Positions 1 to 10,254 of a stretch of DNA of 64,000 nucleotides are shown here, in pieces. Position numbers and translations under genes: made by a program. The stretch covers positions 682,001 to 746,000 of the forward strand of contig KQ964258.1 in the NCBI GenBank assembly GCA_001566295.1, in the 5' to 3' direction. How positions within the stretch are numbered: the first letter of the stretch is position 1; the number at the start of each line of letters is the position of its first letter. The DNA is from Microdochium bolleyi. Its lineage: Eukaryota; Ascomycota; Sordariomycetes; Xylariales; Microdochiaceae. Below the pieces are notes generated by a model. That model ran no database searches, had not been told where the DNA came from, and saw only the letters and a list, made by a program, of their open reading frames with translations.

Positions 1-689
1 TATACCGTGTCAACGTCAACACCGGTGCAACGACGCTCATCAGTAGCACTGTCGGTGATGGCCGTGGTATCAACGCCATTGGGTTCCACCCGACAGAGAA
101 TGTCATCTATGGTGCCATCGGCAGTGGCTCGGTGGTCAACCTCATCCGCTTCGGTGCAGATGGTACTTCTCAGGTCCTGGGCAACCTCGGTGTGACAGCC
201 ACTATCACAACGGGAGACATTGACGACAAGCTCCAGTGGTATGCATCATCATTCGGCAGCACGTGGTTGCAAGTCGATCTCAACCCCAACTCAGCGACCT
301 ACCAGCAGAAGGTCGGAGAAGGCACAATACCTGCATTGGCGACCCTCGGGCTCGGCAACATCATTGATTGGGCATTTGTGCCAGGTGCCGGGCCGTACAT
401 GTTTGGCGTCACCAAGCCCACAGTGGGCACAAACCCGGTGCTGGTACGCTTCGACACAGGTCCCTCCAAGTCGCTTACCGTCGTCACAACATACTTCTCG
501 ATCAGCGGTACGCAGACCTGGGGTGCGGCCTACTCTGGTTCTGATGGGTTCCTGTATGCGTCCGACAACGGCACAGGAGACATCTATAGGTTCAACGTGC
601 CGGCCGTTGGCGGCGTGGGCACGGCCACCAGGCTCTCTTCCGGCCCGGCCGGTAACAGCAACGACGGCGCCCGCTGCCACAGCTACTAA
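1..689 (+). CDS. DUF6923-type protein, 3' part (5' end outside window)
   Basis: The reading frame is open from base 3 to the TAA at 687-689, about 228 codons, with no intron visible; the start lies upstream of the window. The visible part has the repeated beta-propeller-like pattern of fungal DUF6923 proteins: an opening YRVNVNTG stretch, then GINAIGFHP followed by NVIYGAI, and near the end DGFLYASDNGTGDIYRF. In this family the domain usually follows a signal peptide and sits in secreted or wall-associated proteins, sometimes with PAN or lectin modules; that N-terminal part cannot be seen here. The protein ends shortly after the propeller-like segment, with a Gly/Ser-rich tail and a final RCHSY. 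Biochemical function is unknown. The family call rests on recognised sequence pattern only. Confidence 0.72.
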   Translation, partial: YRVNVNTGATTLISSTVGDGRGINAIGFHPTENVIYGAIGSGSVVNLIRFGADGTSQVLGNLGVTATITTGDIDDKLQWYASSFGSTWLQVDLNPNSATYQQKVGEGTIPALATLGLGNIIDWAFVPGAGPYMFGVTKPTVGTNPVLVRFDTGPSKSLTVVTTYFSISGTQTWGAAYSGSDGFLYASDNGTGDIYRFNVPAVGGVGTATRLSSGPAGNSNDGARCHSY

Positions 690-2272
690 GAGCACCTGAC
701 GCCGTGGGCGTCTCTATTTGCACTTTTTGTCCTTTGTCACAGAACACACACATGTCACCGAATGACGCCGACTTTCTTTCCTCATTTCTGTCAATCTGTT
801 TAATTAGCTTCTCTTCTTTCCCCAGGAAGCGGCATGGCCGTCCGCATTGCCAACCTGGCCTGGCCCGACAGACCATGTGACGGCTATGTCTGCCATTTGA
901 GTGGGTGTATTTGTACACAAACATGCCTGGTTTTCAGACTGGGTGTTTTACATACGTTCTGGCGAAAATATCTCCTTTGTAAAGTTTTCACTGTTTTCAT
1001 CTTTCAATCCACTACAGGCAACAATACAATACCTTGTCACGTTTAAGACATTGATGTGCTTCGGTGATCATGGCTGGTTCACTGTGACTCCCAGTGATTG
1101 TGACAAGCGGGCATATGTTTGCTGTTCTTACTGCAGTTCACGATGTGCTTTGCTTCTTAGGGAAAGCACGTCCACACACAACAATACCAGAGCTGAGCTG
1201 CTTCAATGTATGCGCGCGTTCCCCGCTCTTCCTCTAAATTACAGTACCACTGGCTGGACTGTCGTCTTCCTTCTTGTTGTGCTGTCATCAGTGTTGCTAA
1301 TCCGCTATCTCCTTTTCCTCTGGGCTTGCTCCACGTCCTGCTCAACGTATGACCTGCGGTGTGCGTGACGAAGATTATCAATGACTACAACCATTGAGGT
1401 AATGTGCGTATCCTCAAGTGCAACCGGGGTGTCTAGAAGGGGACCTTTACACTTTTGCCCCTTGGATCATGAGACTGAGTCGAGCCGGACAGCAGATAAT
1501 GAAATCCCGAAGGTAGATCCTGGGTTCACTATATAAATCCCACGCAGCGTATATCTTGATTTCGTGTCCAGATATACAGTCGAAATTTGTTTCATATAAA
1601 AGTAAAAAACCAACAAAAACCACAGAGCGAAAACATCCAAGGATTGGAAGTAAACTCGGAAGCTGGTGGCAATACTAGGTCTTACTTCATCAAGCACAAG
1701 ACCAGGACACGGCCAAGGTCCCGCGGTGGTCTCGCGAAGTTGCGGTCCTGCTTCTCCTCGAAGGTCAAAGGCACCATGAGAGGTTGTTGACGCTGTGAGA
1801 ACGCTGCGAGAACAGGCGCGGGCCGGACCCACTCGGCCGGAGCTTTTCTGGCAGAGCAGGCCGGCGAGTGGAGCCCACGTCGCCCGCCTCGCGCCGTGCG
1901 CACACGTCCACGCGATGCCGCAATGATGATGTCAGGCTCCCCGTTGCGGACATCACCACAGAGCTTTCCACGGGCCTTGCTCCGCTGCCTTCAGGACGAT
2001 GCTGATCATGCGGGAATCCGATAACGAGGGGTCTGGCTTATCAGCGGGTTTCTGGCTGGCGGCGAACAGCGAGAACCCCGCTGGTTTCGTCATAGGGTGC
2101 TTGTACTTAAAGTGCTGCCCAGACCAGACTGCCTGGGCTGGACCTGCTGTCGACACTTTACAGACAATCAACAACAACTTCCTTCTACGCGTCCAATCAC
2201 CAAAGTGACGATATATCCTAGCTTTCCAAAGCATCCAAATCTTTACACCAATCAAATCCACACACACACAAG
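690..2272. other. Intergenic, no gene seen
   Basis: There is no open frame with coding character on either strand. A TATA-like stretch lies near 1530-1535. The last 200 bases carry a CA-rich leader that probably belongs to the small gene starting at 2273. Confidence 0.5.
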
Positions 2273-2589
2273 ATGCCCGAAGGCCGCCAGTCCCCCCCTC
2301 CCGAGAGCCAGTCTGGCCGCCAGATGAACGATGTGCCCGGCTCGGGCCAGGGCGTCGACGATGCCAGCAACAAGGAGAGCACCAACAGCGATCAGCTCAA
2401 GGTACGATGAACCAACACCCCATCCCTTTTCTTCCTCTTGGTCTTGACGTAGGCGCTCGAATTGTTCTTGCTGACCGCGGCGGCGTGATGGGACAGAACC
2501 TCGAGTCCAACCCCTCGGAAGGCCCCATGGACAAGTCACTGAAGGAGAAGTTCAGCAAGACCCAGGAGCCGTCGACGGGCAGTAACTAG
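2273..2589 (+). CDS. Small hydrophilic conserved fungal protein, 73 aa, one intron
   Basis: The two exons are 2273-2401 and 2497-2589, separated by a phase-0 intron of 95 nt (donor GTACGA, branch CTGAC at 2470-2474, acceptor ACAG). An earlier AG at 2451-2452 would lead into a TGA, so the later acceptor is preferred. The product is small, acidic and probably disordered: it opens MPEGRQSPPPES, has a Gln/Asn/Asp-rich middle, and ends with LESNPSEGPMD and a KSLKEKFSKT segment. That ending recalls a small protein family conserved in Pezizomycotina, usually annotated as hypothetical. A CA-repeat-containing 5' leader precedes the ATG. It has no signal peptide or membrane segment. Function unknown. 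Confidence 0.7.
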
Positions 2590-3023
2590 ACGGGATGACG
2601 GGGGAAATGGGAGACCACGCTCCATGCAGATTTGCTTGCTCAAGGAAACGGGTCTAATAATGAGAAATAATGACAAACCAACTTGCCAATCCAATGAAGA
2701 GACACACTGCGTGGTCTCGGTCAAGTGAAAGGTCGTGAGCATGGCCATTCTATGGTGAAATGTGGGCACCGCCATGCCTTCCGGTTGTGCCCACCCAACG
2801 CCCCAACGCCCCAGGGGTCGCAACCCCGCACAGCCGCCAGGGTCTCTCAGTCGCTTCAGTCGCTGGTCCGGCCGTCACTCTCCTCGAACGCGCTCTCTAA
2901 CTCGACGACACGGCTGTCTCTTGCTCCTCCACGTCGATGCCATCCCCAGAAGTCCTTGCCGTTGCAGCCCTGCCCGCCAGCTACTCACGCAGTCGTTGAC
3001 TGCACCTCCCTGCGACCGCCACG
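2590..3023. other. Intergenic between two plus-strand genes
   Basis: This probably holds the 3' UTR of the small gene and the pyrimidine-rich promoter and leader of the next. No open frame is convincing. Confidence 0.4.
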
Positions 3024-4358
3024 ATGCCGGACCTCAACTCGATCCCCCCGTCGCCCTCGAGGTCCCGACGACCAACAGGCACGAGCATCTCGGCCGCATC
3101 GCCAACGTCCATCAACATTCTGCCCTCGAACCAACAAGCCGTCAATGCCACATCCAACTCGTCCCTCCCCTCGCCAGCCCTGCCGGCCGCCCACGGGCAG
3201 GACGGCACCGGCACAGCAGCAACAGCAGCAGCAGCAGGCGGACCCGGACCTCTGCGACATCCCCGGCCCCTCACGGCCGCTGAGCTGCACTCGGAGCTCG
3301 AGCAGGAGCAGGAGCTGCTCGTCAACCGCCTGACGCGCGACCTAACGATGCTCCGTGCCGCGCACAACTCGTCGGTCGTCTCCAACGCCTCCTCGGCCAG
3401 CGCTAGCGCCAGCGCCTCGGCCGACCACCCTTCGTCCTTCACCGACACCCACATGCTCTCCGGCCCGGGCTTCCACATCCCCGCGACGAGCGCAGACCGG
3501 CGGCACCACCGCACGAGCTCCAGCACGAGCGCCCGCAGCTTCAACCAGTCGATGCCGGCCCCGATCCCAATCGCGCACCACTCGGGGAGCGCCGCCTCCG
3601 TCCTCGAGGCTGCCCGGAACCCCAGGGGTGCCTCCTCCATGAGCCGCCAAAACAGCACCACATCCCACCGCAGCCGCAGCCGCAACCACTCCCCCGGCCC
3701 TTACCACCACCACGGCTCGAACCCATCGTCGTCATACCCATACTCGCAGCAGCACCACGCGGGAGACCCGAGCGGGTACTTCCGCGTGCCCACGGGCGCC
3801 ACGAGCAACACCTCGGTCGCCGCCACGCCGGGAGGCTCCGTCTCGGACGTGCTCTCACCGGGCATGTTGCCCGCGACACACAGGTACGAGGAGACGGCGT
3901 TCTACCGCACCGAGCTCGAGAGCGCGAAGCGCGAGAACGACAACCTGAAGCGCCGCGTCAAGGAGCTCGAGCGCATGCTGCGCGAGCAGCACCGGCGAGA
4001 GTCCTCCGTGACGAGACAGCCGCAGCACCAGCACCAGCAGCAGTCACAACAGGCGGGCGATCATGGCTCCGCCACGGGGGCCCCCCGCGAGCGGACGGAC
4101 AGCGTGAGCACGACGACCAGCGCGGTCAGCGTCAGCGGCACCACCGGCGTGGGCGGCGGCGGCACGGGGATCGCGCCCGGGCGTCGCGTCATCGAGCGCA
4201 TGCAGAGCAGCATCAGCTTCGCCGGCAGCATGGCCGTGGGCGTGCCAGAGGAGGAGGTCAAGGTCGGCGAGAGCGCGGCCAGCAGCGCCGGTGTGCGGAA
4301 GGAGTCCACCGCCTCAGCGGCTGCGGTTGGGGCGGCAGAGCCGACGGACATACAATAG
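3024..4358 (+). CDS. Ser/Ala-rich low-complexity protein with coiled coils, 444 aa
   Basis: Single exon. ATG 3024 is chosen because it starts the low-complexity N-terminus (MPDLNSIPPSPSRSRR) and follows a short CT-rich leader. Two stretches predict helices: an acidic/Leu-rich one near residues 85-115 (ELHSELEQEQELL) and a clear heptad coiled coil near 285-325 (ELESAKRENDNLKRRVKEL). The rest is Ser, Ala, His, Gln and Gly rich, with a Ser-Ala repeat around residues 125-137 and a His/Gln run near 335-345. No catalytic domain is seen. Conserved Pezizomycotina proteins of this build exist with no assigned role; a scaffold or cytoskeletal adaptor is only a guess. An AATAAA follows 135 nt after the stop. 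Confidence 0.75.
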   Translation: MPDLNSIPPSPSRSRRPTGTSISAASPTSINILPSNQQAVNATSNSSLPSPALPAAHGQDGTGTAATAAAAGGPGPLRHPRPLTAAELHSELEQEQELLVNRLTRDLTMLRAAHNSSVVSNASSASASASASADHPSSFTDTHMLSGPGFHIPATSADRRHHRTSSSTSARSFNQSMPAPIPIAHHSGSAASVLEAARNPRGASSMSRQNSTTSHRSRSRNHSPGPYHHHGSNPSSSYPYSQQHHAGDPSGYFRVPTGATSNTSVAATPGGSVSDVLSPGMLPATHRYEETAFYRTELESAKRENDNLKRRVKELERMLREQHRRESSVTRQPQHQHQQQSQQAGDHGSATGAPRERTDSVSTTTSAVSVSGTTGVGGGGTGIAPGRRVIERMQSSISFAGSMAVGVPEEEVKVGESAASSAGVRKESTASAAAVGAAEPTDIQ

Positions 4359-5241
4359 CAAGAGCGCGAGGAAGAAAAGCTTTTCTGAAGTAAATTGTAT
4401 CACTTCAGACGATTAGAGGGAAGCCGAAATGAGATTTGCCGAACGAGCCACAAGTTTGTTACCATTAGCGTAGCCGCATGAACAGTATATGAGAATAAAG
4501 ATCACCCACGACAAAGATGAAGATTATTTTTGAGTTGTTTTCTATTTACTGAGAAGACTCTCGATAAATTCAATCCTGGGCAGCCACGGCCCGGAAATGT
4601 TTGCCGCAAATGTGACGCACGGTTCCCACTTCTTCTACCTCGTACTTTCCTCGTCCTGGAGGGAAAGAATGAAAGAAGAAGGGAATCACAGCACGTACTT
4701 CATCTCATACCGCGTAGCCCTCACCCCGCCTTCGCACAGCGTGGAGAGTACAAGTCGAGCAGTCCCCGAACTAAGTAGTTTTAGTAATCACCACTGCGAG
4801 CGAGACGCGGCTTGATCTGATGAGGGTCAATAGAGGTCAACGGTTGTTCCAGGTCCAGGGATGATTGGTGATGTAAGTGCAGCTCGAATGACGCGAGGAG
4901 GGAGGGGTATTTCGGGTGGTTGCAGGTGGAACTCAAGGCGGCTCTCACGGCCGGGGACACAAAACGCAGTAATGATTCAACGCAACCACGCCGAAAAGGA
5001 CGCGTGATGAGCAGTGAAAGCTGGCAGCGGGTTTACGTACGGGATGAGTGTTTTGATGGGAACGCATAGTCACGACGATAGCAGCCCGAGCAAAAAGAGT
5101 GCACTCTGAATGACATGATCAGAATATTGATTAAACCTATTTAAAACTAGCAGGCTAGCACGAAGAACGTCATGATATCATTAATTCTCTTTTCCACCTC
5201 TTTGCCACCGACGAGAAACAGACACTCCATGTGCGAAATGC
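4359..5241. other. Convergent intergenic region
   Basis: 3' flanks of two convergent genes. AT-rich near both ends, with no convincing open frame. Confidence 0.45.
4494..4499 (+). terminator. Poly(A) signal AATAAA
   Basis: A canonical AATAAA hexamer lies 135 nt after the stop codon of the coiled-coil gene on the same strand, in AT-rich 3' flank. Confidence 0.45.
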
Positions 5242-6203
5242 TTAATTCTTCTCGTCGCCAGGAGCCTTGGAGGGGATGTTGCCGGTCGAGGCAATCGGTG
5301 TAGACTCTGTGGTGCCAGCCTTAGGACCCGGTGCGGGTGTGGCTGTCATGTGCAGATAGGTTAGCTCCGATGTTCCTCTTGGACGGTTCGGACAATTTTG
5401 TGCAAGTGCGACTTACAAGAACTGCCGGAGGTACCAGTGGCGGATGAGCCAGCCTCGCCCTCCTTGGCCTTACCGAAGACCTTCTCGAGGCCGGACGCCT
5501 TGTACGCGTCGCCGCCGTGTTGGTCCTTCTTGAGGTCGGCGAGGCGACGGGCCTCGGCGTGCACGTCCTGGACCTGGCGGGAGGACTGGGTGTAGAAGTT
5601 GACAATCTTCTTGCCCGAGGGGGTGTTGGCGGCCTTCTCAAAGTACGAGCTGATGCCCCAGAAGAGGTTCGTCGCGCGGGAGCTGACTCCGTACGACTGG
5701 TCGGCGGCCTTGGCGCGGTCGGTGGCGTGGTACTTCTGGTCGAAGTTGTTGAGAGTGTTCATGAAGCGGTTGGTGACGCCGTGCTTGTGGTCGAGCTCGA
5801 TGGCATGCTGGAGGGCGGCATCGCCGATGACGTAACCGTGAGCCATGTACTCAGCGAGAATGCGGCTGCGCGGCTTGTCCTCCTGGGTGATCTCGTCCGA
5901 GTCGCCGTGGGTACCCTTCTCATCGGCGCGGACGTGGGGCACGTCGCCGCCGACGTCGTGATGTCCGTCGGCGGCCGTGACGGAGATCTGAGAGCCCTGG
6001 AGCTGGGTGTTGTTAAGCAGAGTCGCCGTCTTGGCGGCTGTCTCCTTCTCAAAGGTGACGGTGGCGTTCTTGGTCTTGCTGTCTGCGGCCGGGGTGACGT
6101 TGATGTCTGTGATCTTGCCGCAGAAGCTGAAGAACTCGCGGATCTGCTTGTCGTCCGTCTCGGCAGAGACGTTGGACACCTTGACAGTGGTGTTGGCCGA
6201 CAT
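5242..6203 (-). CDS. RRM protein of the Vip1 family, 295 aa, one intron
   Basis: The exons are 6203-5417 and 5342-5242, with a 74 nt phase-1 intron (donor GTAAGT, branch CTAAC, acceptor GACAG). The N-terminal 80 residues form an RNA recognition motif: TTVKVSNVS serves as RNP2 and ATVTFEK sits in the RNP1 position, with aromatic residues partly replaced, as is known for Vip1-like proteins. After an acidic linker comes a helical domain (SRILAEYMAHGYVIGDAAL, then a Tyr/Phe-rich stretch with FWGISSYFEKA) typical of the S. pombe Vip1 / fungal 'actin cytoskeleton protein VIP1' family. The start at 6203 is chosen because the RRM begins directly there; an in-frame ATG further upstream would add about 95 unrelated residues. 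The family likely binds RNA, but its cellular role is poorly known. The upstream leader is rich in GT/CA. Confidence 0.88.
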
Positions 6204-7055
6204 GTTGTGGGATGTGTATGTGTGTGTGGAGTGTATTATTGTGAGAGTGAAGAGTGTTGTGAAAGATCGCAGATCTGAGGATGCGCGATTCAGGAAATGT
6301 TGTACTCGGATATGAGGAGCACGAGAAGGAGTAGGCAGGAGGGCAGCTCGTTGTAGGTTTAATAGTACGACCACGATGCCGACGGGGGAAGAGGGGCAAC
6401 GACGCGTGCAGGCAATGTCTTGGCCTCTGGGAGGCAACCTGCGGTCAGTGTTACGTATGCCCTCGGGAGGTGCTTGAGCGACGGGCACATGGTTCGCAGC
6501 TCCCCTGTCCTGCCCCCACCAGGCCGCAAAGCAGCTCCAGTTATGAACCCTTTGGAATTATGACGAGCTGGCTATGCTGCCCCCAGGCACCTCATGTCGC
6601 CCATCTACCTGCAGCAATGAAGCGCAACAGACCCAAATAATGCTGCCTGCCTGCCCGTCGTGTCACATGTCTTGTTTCTGAGCGGGAGGCGAAAAAAGCC
6701 ACAGCCTGTGAGCTTGGCGTTGCTTGATGGCCACGCCTTCCTTGGAGGGGTCGCAAGCGCGGCTCATGACGTCATTGGTCCCTTTGCAGATCATGGGATC
6801 CACTCGAGCTCCCGCCCCTGGAGATCTCAACAGCTCCAGGCAAAGCAGGCGAGCAAGCCACGTCGTCGCCCTCGTCACTTTTTTCAAAACTGGCTGCACA
6901 GCCACAAATTCCTCTTCTCGAAGGCTCCGGGCCATTTGCCGCTTGCATGTGATGAGGGGTTCGTTTAGACTGGAATGGGACACAGCAAGCTTGTTCCTAT
7001 CTCATCACTCCAGTTCCAATTTCTCCACCACATTCCTCCTCTTCTCGACTCTCTA
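6204..7055. other. Intergenic between two minus-strand genes
   Basis: Contains the promoter and CA-rich leader of the Vip1-like gene (6204-6500). The rest has no feature I can name. Confidence 0.45.
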
Positions 7056-7962
7056 CTAGTCAGCCCAGCTGATCACGCCGTCGATCGTGCCACAGTGCAA
7101 TCCGCCCGTAATCACAATGTCCGTCCCCGTCGTGAATCGCGAGGCGTCCGACAGCAGGTAGATGACGGCCCCCGTGAGGTCGTTCTGCGTGCTGAGCCGC
7201 TTCATCGGCGGCGCCAGCCACATCTGGTCGCCCTCGCGCTTCGTCTTGGTCTCCCGTACGTCCCGCGTCATCTGCGAGTCGACGAACCCTGGCGAGATGG
7301 TGTTGACCCGGATCCCCCTGGGGCCGAGCTCGACCGCCAACGCCTTCGCCAGCATGTGCACTGCGCCCTTGGACGCGTTGTACGCAGCCATTCGGTACCC
7401 TGGCAGGCCGATGTGTGCCGACTGCGAGGCCACGAGCAGAATCGAGCCGCCCGTGCCCTGCTTGAGCATCTGCTTGGTCGCAAGTTGTGTGATGAAGAAC
7501 GTACCGCGGACCTGCGAGATTTGCGACGTCCTCGTGGTCAGTAAAAGCTTTCGAGTCTTAAATAGCTGCCGGAGGGCATCTTACATTGATGTCGTGAATC
7601 CTGTTGTACTCATCCCACGTCTGCTCGACAAACGGCTTGTCTATCGCGATCCCGGCCGCGGGCAGCAGGCCGTGTATGGAACCGCCGAGCTGCTCAACAG
7701 CCTGCTCGAAGCTCGCGTTGAGCGACGCCTCCTTGGTCACGTCGGTCTGGATGTAGACAGCTTTGACGCCGTACTTGCTCGCCAGCGCGTCGAACTCGGC
7801 CACGGGCTTGGTCTGGATGTCGAGCACAGCCACGCTGCCGCCCATCTCGCAGATCGCGCGCGTCGCCGCGAAGCCGATGCCCTGCGCGCCGCCCGTCACG
7901 ACGAAGTTGCGCCCGCGCAACTCAAACATGGGTCGGACATCTTCCAAGGGGTCGACGGACAT
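7056..7962 (-). CDS. Short-chain dehydrogenase/reductase (classical SDR), 277 aa, one intron
   Basis: The exons are 7962-7585 and 7511-7056, with a 73 nt phase-0 intron (GTAAGA; branch CTGAC; acceptor CGCAG). The product has the classical SDR layout: cofactor loop TGGAQGIG near residue 23, a DIQTKP acidic residue after beta-2, which favours NAD(H) over NADP(H) by family rules, INVRG with the catalytic Asn, a catalytic Ser in VASQSAH, and YNASK as YxxxK. It ends with a GGLHCGTIDG substrate loop. The closest recognised group is sorbose/L-xylulose/arabinitol-type polyol dehydrogenases. The usual NNAG or NAG after beta-4 reads PAAG here, a substitution in a normally firm motif. It is probably cytosolic, with no targeting signal. 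The substrate cannot be deduced. Confidence 0.87.
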
Positions 7963-9084
7963 TGCGACGGTGCGCGTAATGTGATGGCTGGGATAGTGGA
8001 CGTGGTTGAAATCTTGCGGAGGCTGGTGTGGTTGTACGTCACAAGGTGATCTTTGTGCAAATCGCTAGGGGGAAATGGTATGTAGGTTCGGTGGGCTTGT
8101 TTGATGAAGAACAACAGCAAGAGACTTTGAATTCAGGTAAATGGTTAAGAGAACAGTCGAAGCTGGGCTGCCGAGAGGGAAAGGGAATCTCCCAGGACTG
8201 AGAACCCCTCCTGGAGCTGAAAACCCCACACTCGCCAAAGTGTAAATGCCGACGACGCCCGCCAACATGATCGCCGCGAGGCGCTGCTGGTTGACCATGA
8301 CAATGATCTTAGAGGACCCCGGTTTGCGAGCCATCGGATCGCGTGACCCAGCCGGGCATGCTGCTGGCACCTCCCAATCATGCTATCCGAACTGCAACCC
8401 GGCCATCGTGATCAAGCTGCGACTTCCAGCAATTTTGGGGAACTTTGGAGAAGCACCAGAGAAGCCAAGGTGGCATGCGGGGCTGGCGCTGGCTTCTACT
8501 GGTTGCCACAGTTAGCGGCGGGAGTATGGCAACGATCTATCGTCTTGCGACTCCTCTGCCGAGCTCCAGGGTGTACGGTCCGGTACTCATCAGGGTTTCA
8601 CTTCCTGGAGATATCAACGCCAGCTAGAACGCGCCACGTGCTTGAGATACCTGCTTCCGTGTAGCTCTGGCGACTACGGCGCCGTTGCGTCACACAATCT
8701 TTGGTCCTCAAGAGCACCACTGCACACCACCTTCCTCGCCTGATAAGTTCGATGATTACCTTTACCTAGCACTGCTTGAATGAAGCGGTGGGAGTTCCGC
8801 GCTGTGGGGATTGATGCGGCTGTCCCCCACAGAGTCAGTATGGCCTGACATTGTCAGGGAACTCGTGATGCTCGGCCACTGTGGGCTGTCAGCCGGTTCT
8901 CGGACTCTGGGACAGACCGTCGCTCGGACTTGCCCTTTCCTTGCTACATAGATCTGCCTCCTGCCTCTTTCTCGCCTGTTTGAGGACGGCAGGTGTGGCG
9001 AGGCGCATGTACCTGGCCGTGACTGCCGCTGATGGCTACTTTGTAGGCGATTGGTCGTCGGCCCCGCAGCTGAACAAGTGAGAG

Positions 9085-9114
9085 CCTACCTGACCTTAAG
9101 GTAGCGTAGGTAGG
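9085..9114. repeat. Palindromic element centred on ACCTTAAGGT
   Basis: A perfect 10 bp palindrome, ACCTTAAGGT, at 9093-9102 is flanked by outer arms CCTACC (9085-9090) and GGTAGG (9109-9114). A related inverted repeat with the same TACCTTA/GGTA words occurs at 46000-46036. Both lie in intergenic DNA. Confidence 0.6.
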
Positions 9115-10002
9115 GTACTCGGCGTCGTTTGCCTTCGAATAGAAAAAGCAATTCTGGCGAAGCCTGGAATCTACTTTCGCCCGTCCTGCATTATCGACAT
9201 CTTTGGCAGAAACTACCCCGGCTGAACGAATATCGTGCCTGACATATCTCAGACTGCATAGCATTACATGTTCGGCTTACAGCACTGTTGCAGGAGTCCT
9301 CGGATATGCACCCTGCGACATCGGCTAAGGGCTCAGTGAGCCTCTGTTTTGGCCCTGAATAAAGTTCGCACCGCCTGCAGCTCCAGCATTTCGGGCCGGC
9401 GCAGTACCTTACCTCTGGCTGGATTTTACCCCAAGTTGCTCGTACCCCGTAGCCAGTCAAGTCTGCCCCTCTGAGCCGCCTTGGCGCAGATGGCGAGCAT
9501 CCCAGCCCCGGAACCGGCCCCGGGGATGGACCCCTGGCTCTGACCCCTCCTGCAACCACGAAATGCCACTTGTCTTCGCAGAGGCATTGGCCCCTTTGCC
9601 GAGCTGTAGGCAGGCCTGCCACTCAGCCTGCGACGAGAACCTGAGTCGTGGCACGCCGTCGAACAACAGACCAACCACACCGCCGCGATATGCTGTTGGT
9701 ATCGTCGTTGACAGACGAGATGAGAGTGCCCGCGCTCGGAAGGAGGGCGTACCCGCCCCCGGCCCAAGAACCAAGTCTGTTTCCTGTCCATGGCCGCGGC
9801 AAGCGTCTCCGCCGCCACCCAAGCCTGACCCTAAACCATGAACAGCTAAGGCTTGTTCCTTATCTTGGGGTTGGGCGGCACTAGGTAGTCCTGGGGATGA
9901 GGGGTGGGCAAAAGACGGCCGATCATGCTCGGGCAGCCTCCTTTTCTCCGCATTTTGGCTGACCTCCCTCTGTGTCTCGTCACAAAAGCCCGCGATAGAG
10001 AG

Positions 10003-10009
10003 ATATAAG
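10003..10009 (+). promoter_or_regulatory. TATA-like box of the monooxygenase gene
   Basis: ATATAAG lies about 250 nt upstream of the ATG at 10255 and on its strand. Position and sequence are compatible with a core promoter; there is no further support. Confidence 0.3.
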
Positions 10010-10254
10010 TCCTTGTCCTGCTCCGGAGACGACGCCCGTGGTGCCACGCGCTCACAGAGCCACATTCGCACCGCTCTTTCTGCTCCCAGTCAAATCCTGC
10101 CGGCTTCTCAAGTGCAGCCTTTCACCTGTACTTCACATCAATACGGTCATTGCGAACAGACTTGCTTCGCTCTCCTCCACACTCACGGCATCCCGCTTGA
10201 GCACGTAGCCTGTGAGACACAGCCACGGCCACGACCGTCCTAGAGTCGAGCAAG

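Larger units (their letters stand above)
7963..10254. other. Intergenic region of 2.3 kb
   Basis: The promoter of the SDR lies at the left and that of the monooxygenase at the right. An imperfect palindrome lies at 9085-9114. A short minus-strand frame from 8334 encodes one hydrophobic segment (AAIMLAGVVGIYTLA), but it has no support beyond that. Confidence 0.4.

Noticed and set aside
5517..6278. Plus-strand frame of 253 codons
   Set aside because: Antisense of the Vip1-like RRM gene, Val/Leu/Gly shadow composition.
9457..10071. Minus-strand frame of 204 codons
   Set aside because: Gly/Arg/Ala-rich with no recognisable motif; it overlaps the monooxygenase promoter.
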